DNA of 64,000 nucleotides from Streptomyces thermodiastaticus (GTDB lineage Bacteria; Actinomycetota; Actinomycetes; Streptomycetales; Streptomycetaceae). Location of the stretch: NCBI RefSeq assembly GCF_014656135.1, contig NZ_BNBV01000007.1:167828-231827 (forward strand), read 5' to 3'. Shown here one piece after another: positions 37,553 to 46,835 of the stretch. Below the pieces are notes generated by a model. That model did not search any database, had not been told where the DNA came from, and saw nothing but the letters and a program-made list of their open reading frames with translations. The translations under genes and the position numbers were made by a program. Each line of letters starts with the position of its first letter. The stretch's first letter is position 1.

Positions 37553-38410
37553 TCAGCTCGCGTACGACTTGGCCATGTCGGCGATGAACTGGCGCGACTG
37601 CTCCACGTTCAGCGCCTGCGCCCGCAGGTGCTCGTACAGCACACTGTATTTCCGTACGTCGTTCGCCTTCTCCAGATACAGGTCGCTCGTGACACCCTCG
37701 ATGTAGACGACACTGGAGTCGGCGGCGTCCGGGAACTCAAGAATGGCGTACTGTCCGTTGAGACCCGGATGCGCGCCCATCTCGAACGGGATCACCTGCA
37801 CGGTCACATGCGGCAGCTGGGACTGCTCCACCAGGTGCTCCAACTGCTCGCGCATCACCGCCCGGCCGCCCACCACCCGGCGCAGGGCGGCCTCGTCGAG
37901 CACGGTCCACAGACGCAGCGGATTCTCGGCGGCGGAGATTCGTTCCTGCCGCCGCATGCGCACCTGCACCCGCTTGTCGATGTCCGCGGGCGCCGTCTCC
38001 GGCAGCGCACCCCTGATCAACGCCTGGGCGTACGCACGGGTCTGCAGCAGGCCGGGCACCACCTGTGGATCGTAGACTCTCAGGCTCGCGGCGTCCGTCT
38101 CCAGGCCGATGTAGACGCTGTACGGAATGTCGCCGAAGGAATGCCACCAGCCCTGCTGGCGCGAATCCTTGGCCATCTGCATCAGCGACTCGACGACCCG
38201 CTGATCCTCCACCTCGTAGACCCCGCACAGATCGCGGACATCACGCTGGCTGATGCTGCGCCGGCCGTTCTCCAGACGGCTGATCTTCGATTGCGACACC
38301 AGCAGCCGTTCCGCCACCTCCTCGGCCGTCATGCCCTTGAGCTCGCGGAGCCTGCGCAGCTCCTGGCCCAGCCGGCGTCGCCTGACGGTGGGATTGACAT
38401 TGGACGCCAC
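37553..38410 (-). CDS. XRE-family regulator with DUF5753
   Basis: A 285-residue DNA-binding regulator. The N-terminal HTH (RRLGQELRRLRELKGMTAEEVAERLLVSQSKISRLENGRR, within about 10-50) is followed by a DUF5753 C-terminal domain (YDPQVVPGLLQTRAYAQALI, LRLWTVLDEAALRRVVGG, VTVQVIPFEMGAHPGLNG). GGAGG lies about ten bases before GTG 38410. Upstream there is a -10-like TTAAGTAT and an AT-rich ATAC-N11-GTAT box that could be an autoregulatory site. Confidence 0.93.
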   Translation of the reverse strand: MASNVNPTVRRRRLGQELRRLRELKGMTAEEVAERLLVSQSKISRLENGRRSISQRDVRDLCGVYEVEDQRVVESLMQMAKDSRQQGWWHSFGDIPYSVYIGLETDAASLRVYDPQVVPGLLQTRAYAQALIRGALPETAPADIDKRVQVRMRRQERISAAENPLRLWTVLDEAALRRVVGGRAVMREQLEHLVEQSQLPHVTVQVIPFEMGAHPGLNGQYAILEFPDAADSSVVYIEGVTSDLYLEKANDVRKYSVLYEHLRAQALNVEQSRQFIADMAKSYAS

Positions 38411-38708
38411 GGGACGTGCACCTCCGGCTGCATACTTAACATTGCGTATCTGCTGCTGAGCAGACTGCCACCAAGGTGCGTGCTTCCGCTGGAAAACGGC
38501 GGATATACGGTGCGAGAACGCCACTTCAGGGTCGCGCGCGGTCAACGGCCGCCCGGCCTCGGGCGCGACCGGGCGGAGCGCCGCGACGGTGCCGCCGCGG
38601 CGCTCCGCCCGGATGCGCGCCGGCTCCCGGACCGGTCCGGGGACTGCGCGTGGTGCTGGTCCGGTCGCCGTGCTGCCGGCCGTGCCGGGTGGAGCTGCGG
38701 TGCGCCGC

Positions 38709-39512
38709 TCAGCGGAAGCCGGCCCGCGCCATGGAACCACGGCGCGGCTGCATCGGCACCCCGCGCGCCGGTTCCGCCGCGGACCTGCCCGCGGCCGCCC
38801 TGGCGGCGGTCGCCCTGCCCGCGGCCGTCCGGCCCGCGGCGGGCGGACGGCCGCCCGCGGGACCGCCGGACGTGCGGCGCGACTGGCCCGCCACGCCGTT
38901 CTGGACGTCCATCACGGCGTGCGCCACCAGACCGCCCATCGGATCGTGCCGGATCAGATCCCGCAGCCGGGAACGGGACGAACGGCCCTCGTTGCCCGGA
39001 TACAGGTGCTTGCCCAGCCCGACCGCGTGCGCCAGGGCGGCGAGCGCCGCGGTCCGCGGGTCCGGCGGAACGCCGGTGCGGATCGCGGCATCCAGCCGGG
39101 CCCTGATCTCCCGGCTGATGGCCGTGTCCGTCGCCTGGTAGCGCGTCGTCGGCAGCACCCCGCACATCTGTCCGGGCACGGCGGCCACCATGCCGCACCG
39201 CTCCAGATGTGTCAGGTAGATCTGGCGGAGCCCGAGCCGGGGCCCGCCGATCCAGTGGACCGCCCGGACCGGAGCACCACGCCTGCGCAGCAGCTCCAGT
39301 GCGGAGTCCAGAGGAGGATCTCCTGTCGGCCGTGGCATCACCACAGCGATACGATCCCCGTCTGGGGCTATCCGCCCGGCCAGCGCGAGCTCCACTAGCT
39401 GCGCTCCGGCCAGACCGAGGTCGAGCGACTGCGGCTGCGCAGTGGTACCCGTGGCCGGGTCCAGTGCGAGCAGCAGAAGCTCCTCCGGAAGTGTTCTGCG
39501 GCTCCTGCCCAT
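38709..39512 (-). CDS. GPP34 (GOLPH3-like) phosphoprotein
   Basis: A 267-residue cytoplasmic GOLPH3/VPS74-fold protein, in eukaryotes a PI4P-binding Golgi protein; the bacterial role is unknown. RTLPEELLLLALDPATG is the conserved N-terminal motif and LAGAQLVELALAGRIAPDGDRI the first repeat. After residue 220 it ends in an Ala/Arg/Gly-rich tail (RTAAGRATAARAAAGRS) that is probably disordered. GGGGAGG precedes ATG 39512. Streptomycetes often have several paralogues. Confidence 0.88.
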   Translation of the reverse strand: MGRSRRTLPEELLLLALDPATGTTAQPQSLDLGLAGAQLVELALAGRIAPDGDRIAVVMPRPTGDPPLDSALELLRRRGAPVRAVHWIGGPRLGLRQIYLTHLERCGMVAAVPGQMCGVLPTTRYQATDTAISREIRARLDAAIRTGVPPDPRTAALAALAHAVGLGKHLYPGNEGRSSRSRLRDLIRHDPMGGLVAHAVMDVQNGVAGQSRRTSGGPAGGRPPAAGRTAAGRATAARAAAGRSAAEPARGVPMQPRRGSMARAGFR

Positions 39513-39783
39513 CCATGCCTCCCCGCGTGGATGAATGACAGGGTGACCCCTCTCACATTGGTCTGTCGAGGGTGCGTGACCGCTTCGTAGTGGAACCGGT
39601 AGGTATGTCGTTCCCGTCTTGCGCGTGGGTTTGGCCCGTACACAGGACACTGGTACATGGTTCGGACACAGCGGTGCGGCCACGCGACTTGGCACGTGGC
39701 AGGGCCCGTTGGACGGCCCCGGTCCGGGTGGCGGTTCACGGTTCGGTAGCACGCGGGGCGTGCGGTGCATGGAGGAGGCATCG

Positions 39784-42354
39784 GTGGCGGGCGAGTCCCC
39801 CGACAGTTCGAAGCAGCGCGAGTCGTCGGCGAAACCGGCGTCGGGGAGCGCGGGTCCAAAAGCCGAGGCCAGGAGCGACAGCGGCACGGCCCGCGGCACC
39901 CTCGACCCGCGCGTCGCGCTCACCGGGGAGGGCGAGGGGGCCGGTGAGTCCGGCGCGTCCGGCTCGGCGGGCACGTCCGTTGCCGCCGCGGCCGGCGAGC
40001 GCGGTGGAGTGGACACCGCGACCCGGGTGCTGTCGGTGCGTGAGGTCGTGACGGCGGCAGGGGAGTCCGGGGAGTCGTCCGGCATCTCGGACAAATCAGG
40101 CGAGTCGGGCACGTCGGGTACCTCGCAGGCGGGTGCTGCCGAGGGTGACGAGTCGCGCGAGGGCAGCACGTCCGAGGCCGGCCGCACGGACGGGCAGAAG
40201 AAGACCGAGGACTCCGCGACACGCGCCGAGAAGCAGTCCGCCGACGCCGGCGGCGGCAAGGGCGTCTCGCGCACCGAGGGCGGCAGGCCGGCCGGTGCGG
40301 CGAGCGCGGACAGCGAGTCCGAGGCCGCGAAGCCCGAGAAGCCGGAGAAGGCCGGGACGTCCAAGGGGGGCGAGCCCGAGAAGTCCGGGGAGCCGAAGGG
40401 CGTCAACCTGAGGAAGGCCGAGGCGCCCGCGGGCGGCGAGCCGGCGAAGCCCGGGCAGCCGAAGGCGGTCGGCCTGACGAAGGACGGCGCGCCCGAGGGC
40501 GGGAAGTCCGGCGAGGAGACGGCCGGGAACAAGGCCGACGCCAAGACCGACGCCAAGGCCGACGCCAAGGCCGACGCCAAGACCGGCGCCAAGACCGGCG
40601 CGACGGGCGAACCCAAGGCCGAGACGAAGACCGAGTCGAAGGCCGGGCCGAGGACCGACACCCCCGTCGACCGGCCCACGGCCGTCTTCGCGACGCCCAA
40701 GCGGCCCGCCGTCGACCAGCCGACCACGATGCTGAAGCTCGGCGGCCCCACGAAGGACGCCAAGGACCCCAAGGACGCCGAGGCCGCAAAGGGCGCCGAG
40801 GACGCAAAGGGCGCCAAGGACGTCCAGGACGCTCCGAAGACGGGTGCCCGGCCCGCCGCCGGCTCCCGCTCCGGCGAGTCGGACGGCGAACGGACCAGCA
40901 AGTTCGTCGCGCTCAAACCGCTCGACGACCCGTCCACCCGCAAGCCGCAGCCGCGCACCCCGCAGGCGCAGGGCGCGCAGAGCAAGCCCCCGGCGGACGC
41001 CGTGGGCGCAGCGGACGCCACGGTCGTCGTGCCCCGGGCCACCGCCGAGCGCACCGCGCAGCAGCCGCTGCCGCCCAAGCCTCCGCTGGACCTGCTGGCC
41101 GAGCTGACGAACACGCCGCCGCCCCCGCAGACCCCGCTGCGCACCCTGCTGCGCCGCATCAAGATCTGGTCGCCGGTGGTGGTGCTCCTCGCGATCATCT
41201 TCGCGGTCGTGCAGGCGCTGCGCCCGCTGCCGTCCCCCACTCTCGCGCTGTCCGCGAAGGACACCTTCACCTTCGACGGCGCGAACGCCGGCCTGCCGTG
41301 GCCCGACGAGGGGCAGGGCTGGATGGACGTCGACGGCATCGGCACGATGAGCCACTTCGGCGAGCAGAAGCCGGTGGCCATCGGCTCGGTCGCCAAGACG
41401 ATGACCGCGTACATCATCCTGCGCGACCACCCGCTCAAGCCGGGCCAGGAAGGCCCGAAGATCAAGATCGACGAGCAGGCGGAGAAGGAGGGCGGCTACG
41501 ACACCAGCGGTGAGTCCACCCTCAACACGGTCAAGGCCGGCGACTACCTCACCGAGAAGCAGGCCCTGTCCGCCGTCATGATCCCCTCCGCGAACAACAT
41601 CGCGCGGCTGCTGGCGCGCTGGGACGCGGGCTCCGAGCAGGCGTTCGTCAAGAAGATGAACGCCACGGCCAAGGAGCTGGGCATGACCAACACCACCTAC
41701 ACCGACCCCTCGGGCCTGACGAAGACCACCGTCTCCACGGCTCAGGACCAGGTGAAGCTCGGCCACGCCGTGGTGAAGGTCCCGGCGCTGATCGCCATCA
41801 CCAGCGCGGCCAGCTGGACGGACCCCTCCGGCCGCTACTGGCCCAACTACAACGAGCTGCCCTACACCATGGGCGCGATCGGCATCAAGACCGGCACCAC
41901 GACCGCGGCCGGCGGCAACCTGCTGTTCGCCTCCCGCAAGGAGGTCGGCGGCCAGACGGTCACTGTCGTCGGCGCGATCCTCGCCCAGCACAAGGGGCAG
42001 TCGATCCTGGAGACGGTCAACAAGGTCAGCAAGGTCGCGCTGACGGCCGCGCAGGACGCGCTGACCTCGGCGAAGATCCTGAAGAAGGGCGATGTCGTCG
42101 GGTACGTGGACGACGGACTCGGCGGCCACACCCCGGTCGTCGTCACCAAGGACGTCACGGCGGTCGGCTGGGCCGGCCTGAAGGTCAAGCTGGCCCTCAC
42201 CGGCAACGACCTGCCGCACGAGGCCAAGGCCGGGACGACCGTGGGCCGGCTCACCGTGGGCGACGGCGCACAGGGCGCGGTCCAGGTGCCCGTCGCCCTG
42301 CAGACGGACCTCACCGAGCCCGGCTTCACGGACAAGCTGACCCGCCTCGGCTGA
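39784..42354 (+). CDS. D-alanyl-D-alanine carboxypeptidase with long disordered cytoplasmic domain
   Basis: Membrane-bound DD-peptidase that trims the terminal D-Ala of peptidoglycan stem peptides. Residues 1-458 are disordered and charged (Lys, Ala, Glu, Ser), with a KADAK repeat block; one TM helix at about 459-482 (KIWSPVVVLLAIIFAVVQAL) places them in the cytoplasm. The external S11 domain has SVAK (Ser535, Lys538), SANN (Ser602) and KTGT (Lys702). GGAGGAGG precedes GTG 39784; ATG 39769 would overlap that ribosome site. The cytoplasmic tail is the unusual part. Confidence 0.93.
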   Translation: MAGESPDSSKQRESSAKPASGSAGPKAEARSDSGTARGTLDPRVALTGEGEGAGESGASGSAGTSVAAAAGERGGVDTATRVLSVREVVTAAGESGESSGISDKSGESGTSGTSQAGAAEGDESREGSTSEAGRTDGQKKTEDSATRAEKQSADAGGGKGVSRTEGGRPAGAASADSESEAAKPEKPEKAGTSKGGEPEKSGEPKGVNLRKAEAPAGGEPAKPGQPKAVGLTKDGAPEGGKSGEETAGNKADAKTDAKADAKADAKTGAKTGATGEPKAETKTESKAGPRTDTPVDRPTAVFATPKRPAVDQPTTMLKLGGPTKDAKDPKDAEAAKGAEDAKGAKDVQDAPKTGARPAAGSRSGESDGERTSKFVALKPLDDPSTRKPQPRTPQAQGAQSKPPADAVGAADATVVVPRATAERTAQQPLPPKPPLDLLAELTNTPPPPQTPLRTLLRRIKIWSPVVVLLAIIFAVVQALRPLPSPTLALSAKDTFTFDGANAGLPWPDEGQGWMDVDGIGTMSHFGEQKPVAIGSVAKTMTAYIILRDHPLKPGQEGPKIKIDEQAEKEGGYDTSGESTLNTVKAGDYLTEKQALSAVMIPSANNIARLLARWDAGSEQAFVKKMNATAKELGMTNTTYTDPSGLTKTTVSTAQDQVKLGHAVVKVPALIAITSAASWTDPSGRYWPNYNELPYTMGAIGIKTGTTTAAGGNLLFASRKEVGGQTVTVVGAILAQHKGQSILETVNKVSKVALTAAQDALTSAKILKKGDVVGYVDDGLGGHTPVVVTKDVTAVGWAGLKVKLALTGNDLPHEAKAGTTVGRLTVGDGAQGAVQVPVALQTDLTEPGFTDKLTRLG
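40537..40596. repeat. 12-bp tandem repeat in the DD-carboxypeptidase gene
   Basis: Five units GACGCCAAG(G/A)CC, at 40537, 40549, 40561, 40573 and 40585 (last one GGCGCC...), encoding DAK(T/A) repeats. Confidence 0.85.
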
Positions 42355-42564
42355 CCCGCCGCGGCACCCCGGCCCGCCCGCCGCCGGCGCTCACCGGCCG
42401 GCGCGGGCGTCCCCCGGGGCCGTACGGCCCTCGCACACCCCGTCGCGAAGCCCCACCCGCGGGCTCCGCGGCGGGGTGCGTGCTAGCGTCACGAATCGGG
42501 CACGTGGCCGGTTGCGCGGGACGCGGCCGCGAACTCATGGACAGGACACGGGGAGTGCCTTGCA

Positions 42565-44460
42565 GTGGCCACAGCGGAGTCGACACGCGCGGACGACGCC
42601 GAGCCGGGGCCGGGAGCCGGCCCGCGAATAGCTGCGCCGCAGACCACCACACACCCTGACGGACAGCACGCCGGCGCGGGGGACGGAGGCGGGGACGGCC
42701 CGCCGCCGACCGGGCGGCGGCTGCCGCGCACCCGGGCCGCCGTCATGGCCCTGCGGAGGCGGATGCTCAGGCACCCCGCGCTGTCGGTCACCGCGCTGGC
42801 CGGTGTGCTGCACATCGTCTGGTTCTTCACCGTCGCCAACAGCGGCGGCGACCTCGCCGCGCAGGACGCGTGGGCCGAGTTCGTCGGCCGTCATCCGGAC
42901 TCGGCGTACAACCTCGCCTGGTACGGCGGCATGCACCCGGTGTCCTACAGCATGGTCTCGCCGTATCTGATGTCCCTCCTGGGCGTGCGGACGACCATGA
43001 TGATCGCGGGCACCGTCTCGGCGGGCCTGCTGACGCTGGTCCTCGTCCGCAGCCGCCGGGTGCGCAACCCCCTGTGGGCGTCGCTCGCCGGAGTCTTCGG
43101 ACTGCTGTGCAACGCGGCGTCCGGCCGGGTGACCTTCGGCCTGGGCACCATGTTCGGGCTCGGCGCGGTCGCGGCCGTGTTCTGCTGGCCGTACCGCTGG
43201 CGGCACAAACGCTGGGCGAAGGCGCTGGTCGCGGCACCGCTGGCGGCGCTGGCCACCATGTCCTCGCCGGTCGCCGGCCTGTTCGTCGGGCTGGTCGCGG
43301 TGGCGCTGTTCCTGCAGAAGCGCCGCCCCGGCGCCTGGGCGCTCGGGCTGGCGCCCACCGCGGTGGTGGCCGCCTCGGCGCTGCTGTTCCCGTTCTCCGG
43401 CACCCAGCCGATGGCCTTCGGCTCGGCGGTGCTGCCGCTGCTCTACGCCGTCCTCGGCGCCGTCCTGGTGCCCAAACGGTGGAAGACCGTCCGGATCACC
43501 TCCTGGGTGTACGCCCTGTTCGTCGTCGGGGTGTGGCTGATCAGCTCCCAGATCGGCTCCAACATCACCCGCCTGGCGATGCTCTTCGCCGGGGTGGTGC
43601 TGGCGGCCGCGCTGCCCTTCACCGTGCCGCGCACCCGCAAGTGGTACGCGACCGTGCTGGCGCTGGTCGGGTTCGTGGTGTGGATCGGGATCAAGTCCGT
43701 CGACGACGTCGTCCACACCGCCCCCGCCGCGTCCTGGTCCCGCGAGCTGGCCCCGCTGGTCCACCAGCTGCAGAAGGCCGGCGCGCAGAAGGGCCGCGTC
43801 GAGGTCGTCCCGGCCAGCTCCCACCGGGAGGCGTCCGCGCTGGCGCCGTACGTCAACCTGGCCCGCGGCTGGAACCGCCAGGCCGACATGGAACGCAACC
43901 CGCTGTTCTACGACGACACCCTCAACGCCGAGAACTACCACGAGTGGCTGCGCCGCTGGGCCGTCCACTACGTGGTCCTGCCCAAGGGCGAACCCGACGG
44001 CGACGGCGGGCACCGCGAACGCGACCTGGTGCTGCGCGGCATGCCCTACCTGAAGCAGATCTGGGGCGACGCCAACTGGCGGCTGTACGAGGTGACCGAC
44101 CCGACCCCGCTCGCCGGGCCGGACGCGGTCGTCCAGCGAGCCGAACAGGGCGAACTGACCCTTGAGGTGCGCAAGCCCGGCCGGATCCTCATCCGGGTGC
44201 CGTACTCGCCGTGGCTGAGCCTGGTCGACGAGAACGGCAAGAAACTCAAGGCACCGCAGGAGACCGAGGCCTCCAAGCACCGCGCCCCGGGCATGCCGAA
44301 GACCTTCGACAACGTCCACGGCTGCCTGGCCGAGGCCGCCGAGGACGCCCGCGGCGACAAGTGGACCACCCTGCTCGCCCCGCGGGCGGGAACGTACCGT
44401 CTGGCCGCCCCCTACCAGCTCCCCCGGGGCACCCCCTGCCCCGACGAACTGAAACCGTGA
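42565..44460 (+). CDS. integral membrane protein, glycosyltransferase-C-like
   Basis: A 631-residue protein with a disordered 60-residue N-terminus, about 10-11 TM helices (VTALAGVLHIVWFFTVANSGGDLAAQDAW, TVRITSWVYALFVVGVWLI) and an extracytoplasmic C-terminal domain (residues 390-631) with EVVPASSHREASALAPYVNLARGWNRQADMERNP. The layout, an early loop with GGDLAAQD and a C-terminal soluble domain, resembles GT-C glycosyltransferases and related membrane proteins. Enzymatic activity is not proven from sequence. GTG 42565. Upstream is the DD-carboxypeptidase gene, so a cell-envelope role is plausible. Confidence 0.8.
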   Translation: MATAESTRADDAEPGPGAGPRIAAPQTTTHPDGQHAGAGDGGGDGPPPTGRRLPRTRAAVMALRRRMLRHPALSVTALAGVLHIVWFFTVANSGGDLAAQDAWAEFVGRHPDSAYNLAWYGGMHPVSYSMVSPYLMSLLGVRTTMMIAGTVSAGLLTLVLVRSRRVRNPLWASLAGVFGLLCNAASGRVTFGLGTMFGLGAVAAVFCWPYRWRHKRWAKALVAAPLAALATMSSPVAGLFVGLVAVALFLQKRRPGAWALGLAPTAVVAASALLFPFSGTQPMAFGSAVLPLLYAVLGAVLVPKRWKTVRITSWVYALFVVGVWLISSQIGSNITRLAMLFAGVVLAAALPFTVPRTRKWYATVLALVGFVVWIGIKSVDDVVHTAPAASWSRELAPLVHQLQKAGAQKGRVEVVPASSHREASALAPYVNLARGWNRQADMERNPLFYDDTLNAENYHEWLRRWAVHYVVLPKGEPDGDGGHRERDLVLRGMPYLKQIWGDANWRLYEVTDPTPLAGPDAVVQRAEQGELTLEVRKPGRILIRVPYSPWLSLVDENGKKLKAPQETEASKHRAPGMPKTFDNVHGCLAEAAEDARGDKWTTLLAPRAGTYRLAAPYQLPRGTPCPDELKP

Positions 44461-44513
44461 CCGTCCCGGCGGCCTGAGACCGCAGGCCAGAACCCTTGAC
44501 GCACTGAGCGGAA

Positions 44514-44550
44514 CACCGCCCGGGCCGGCCCACGCCGGACCCGGGCGGTG
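44514..44550. terminator. terminator between converging genes
   Basis: CACCGCCCGGG (44514-44524) pairs with CCCGGGCGGTG (44540-44550), with an inner CCGGC hairpin. It lies between the membrane protein stop (44460) and the merR stop (44648). Confidence 0.8.
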
Positions 44551-44647
44551 CCGCACGCCGCGAAACCATCGTCACCGCGCCCGGCGGTCACCTTCCCCTG
44601 TTGCTGTTGCCATTGCCATTGCCTTGCCGTTTCCGCTGCCGCAGCCG

Positions 44648-45502
44648 TCACCGCACCGGGAAGGCCACGTCGCACACCGGGTCATCGGGCCCCGCCGCGT
44701 CCCAGTCGGCGAAGTACACCTCGCGGGGCGGCCCGGCCTGCTCCAGGCCCTGCCCGGCGATCCACCGCTCCACCGCCTCGAACGCCGCCAGAATCTGCGG
44801 GAACACCACCTGCGCCTTGGTGATCCGGGTGTACGCCAGCCGTCGCGCCGGCTCCACCCGCACACCGGTCTGCCAGGCCCGGGCCCGGCCGCCCTCCCTG
44901 GCCCACACCCGCGCCGCCGCCTCGTCGGCCACCGGCAGACAGCACTCGGCCGGCCCATCGCTCTCCATGGTGACCTCGGCGTGGTAGACGACGAACGGCG
45001 CCCCCGCTGCCCCTCCGCACGCACCGGCCGCCTCCTCCAGGCGGTTCAGCGACGCCCCGATCCACGCGGGCAGCTCCGGCGCCAGCGTGTGCCGGGTCTC
45101 GGCGATCACCACCTGCTCCGGCACGTCGACCGTCTCGATGGTGAACTCTCCGTACATCTCCGGGCTCCTTTCCGCCAGCCGTCCACGGAGGTACGCGACG
45201 AGGGCACGCTGCCCGGCCACCCGGGTCTCCACATCCGCCCAGTACACGCCGAGCCGCTCCGCCGCCTCGGGCCCGTCGGCGTCGAGCACCTCCGCGATCC
45301 GGGCCAGCGGCATGTCCAGCTGGCGCAGCAGCGCCACCAGCCGGGCCCGCTCCACCTGGCCGGCACGGTAGTAGCGGTAGCCGCTGACCTCGTCGACGTA
45401 CGCCGGAACCAGCAGACCCAGGCGGTCGTACAGCCGCAGCGCCTTGGGCGACAGCCGGGTCCGGGCGGCGAACACGCCGATCGTGAGCAGCTCTTCGTCC
45501 AC
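44648..45502 (-). CDS. MerR-family regulator with GyrI-like effector domain
   Basis: A 284-residue activator/repressor. The N-terminal MerR HTH (LTIGVFAARTRLSPKALRLYDRLGLL, GYRYYRAGQVERARLVALLRQLDM) is followed by a GyrI-like small-molecule-binding domain (EVTMESDGPAECCLPVADE, REVYFADWDAAGPDDPVCDVAFPV). No target gene is adjacent except possibly the glutathione peroxidase upstream. GTG 45502 follows GGAGGA; immediately upstream of that ribosome site is a strong hairpin. Confidence 0.92.
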   Translation of the reverse strand: MDEELLTIGVFAARTRLSPKALRLYDRLGLLVPAYVDEVSGYRYYRAGQVERARLVALLRQLDMPLARIAEVLDADGPEAAERLGVYWADVETRVAGQRALVAYLRGRLAERSPEMYGEFTIETVDVPEQVVIAETRHTLAPELPAWIGASLNRLEEAAGACGGAAGAPFVVYHAEVTMESDGPAECCLPVADEAAARVWAREGGRARAWQTGVRVEPARRLAYTRITKAQVVFPQILAAFEAVERWIAGQGLEQAGPPREVYFADWDAAGPDDPVCDVAFPVR

Positions 45503-45515
45503 GCTCTCGTCCTCC

Positions 45516-45546
45516 GTCGCCGGGCGGGACTGTCCCGCCCGGCGAC
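45516..45546 (-). promoter_or_regulatory. hairpin in the merR leader, next to the ribosome site
   Basis: GTCGCCGGGCGGGA (45516-45529) pairs perfectly with 45533-45546 around a 3-nt loop, only a few bases upstream of the GGAGGA ribosome site. It could attenuate translation or terminate glutathione peroxidase transcripts (stop 45595). Confidence 0.5.
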
Positions 45547-45594
45547 ACGACGCTGAACCCTCACCCAAGGGCCAGGTCAACGCCGCCGGCACGC

Positions 45595-46104
45595 TCAGCC
45601 CAGCTGCTCCTCCACGGCCGCGACGACCTCCGGGGCCTCCGGGTCGGTCTGCGGGGAGAACCGGGCGACGACCCGCCCGTCGCGGCCGATGAGGAACTTC
45701 TCGAAGTTCCAGCGGATGTCACCGCTGTGCCCCCCGGCGTCCGCGAACCCGACCAGACGCTGGTACAGCGGATGCCGCCCCGCCCCGTTGACCTCGACCT
45801 TCTCGGTCATCGGGAAGGTCACCCCGTACGTCGCCGAACAGAACTCGGCGATCTCCTCCGCACTGCCCGGCTCCTGGCCCGCGAACTGGTTGCACGGCAC
45901 CCCGAGCACCGTGAAACCCCGCTCGGCGTACCGCTCGTGCAGCCGCTCCAGCCCGGCGTACTGCGGGGTCAGCCCGCACTTGGACGCCACGTTCACGACG
46001 AGGACGACCCGCCCCGCGTACTGCCCCAGGTCCGCGGACCCGCCCCGCAGCGCACCGATCTCCACCTCGAGGGGCGCCGCGCCGTTGCTCTCAGTAATGG
46101 TCAT
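45595..46104 (-). CDS. glutathione peroxidase family protein (thiol peroxidase)
   Basis: A 169-residue Cys-type peroxidase; in actinomycetes it would use thioredoxin or mycothiol-linked electrons. NVASKCGLTPQY has the peroxidatic Cys at about residue 43, VPCNQFAGQEPGS has the Gln and resolving-type region, and FPMTEKVEVNG and WNFEKFLIGRDG complete the fold with the Trp/Asn. ATG 46104 lies seven bases after TACGAT (46112-46117, minus strand), and no ribosome site precedes it, so the transcript is leaderless. Confidence 0.94.
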   Translation of the reverse strand: MTITESNGAAPLEVEIGALRGGSADLGQYAGRVVLVVNVASKCGLTPQYAGLERLHERYAERGFTVLGVPCNQFAGQEPGSAEEIAEFCSATYGVTFPMTEKVEVNGAGRHPLYQRLVGFADAGGHSGDIRWNFEKFLIGRDGRVVARFSPQTDPEAPEVVAAVEEQLG

Positions 46105-46283
46105 GCGGGCGATCGTAACGCTCGGCTGTGACACTCCCCAGACCCCGCGCCCCGCCCCGCCGCCACCGGCCGGACGGACGAACGGCACCCGCCCCGGCCG
46201 TCCACCCGTTCGGGTGGCCCCACATGGCGACCGCACGCCCCCGCGCACACGGTGGAGCCACCCCCTCCAGAGAGGACCACGCC

Positions 46284-46748
46284 ATGACGCAGCAGCCGAC
46301 GACACCGGGTGGCCACCCTCACGACCGGGACCGCACCGACGCGGCCGGCACGCTGTCCGGCCCCGGCTTCTGGGCGACCGGCGGCACGATCTTCGCCGGA
46401 GTGGTGCTGCTGGTCGACGGACTGCTGAACATCCTCAAGGGCATCTCGGCCGTCTCCTCCGACCGCATCTACGCCCAGGTCGACAACTACATCTACCGCT
46501 TCGACCTCACCGGCTGGGGCTGGGCCCTGGTCATCGTGGGCGCGATCGCCGTCCTCACCGGCCTCGGCCTCCTCGTGGACGCCCTGTGGGCCCGCGTCCT
46601 GGGCGTGTTCATGGCCTCCATCAGCCTGGTCGCCAACTTCCTCTGGCTGCCCCACCTGCCCCTGTGGGGCCTGATCTCCATCGCCCTCGACGCCTGGGTG
46701 ATCTGGGCCCTCACCGCCCACCGCCCCCAGCGCCCGGCGACGCTGTGA
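46284..46748 (+). CDS. four-TM membrane protein (DUF7144-like)
   Basis: A 154-residue inner-membrane protein with four helices (ATGGTIFAGVVLLVDGLLNILKG, WGWALVIVGAIAVLTGLGLLV, VLGVFMASISLVANFLWL, LWGLISIALDAWVIWAL), typical of the DUF7144 family of actinomycetes. Function unknown. GAGAGGA precedes ATG 46284. Confidence 0.85.
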   Translation: MTQQPTTPGGHPHDRDRTDAAGTLSGPGFWATGGTIFAGVVLLVDGLLNILKGISAVSSDRIYAQVDNYIYRFDLTGWGWALVIVGAIAVLTGLGLLVDALWARVLGVFMASISLVANFLWLPHLPLWGLISIALDAWVIWALTAHRPQRPATL

Positions 46749-46835
46749 CCTGAGCGCCTGGCCCGGCAGAAGCCGGAGCGCCTCGCCCGGCAGGCGCCGG
46801 CGAGGCCGCCGCGGCTCTGCTCGAGTATGTACAGT

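Noticed and set aside
38709..41465. 918-codon minus-strand reading beyond the GPP34 gene
   Set aside because: Only the last 267 codons are the GPP34 protein; the upstream extension is Ser/Ala/Pro shadow of the DD-carboxypeptidase tail.
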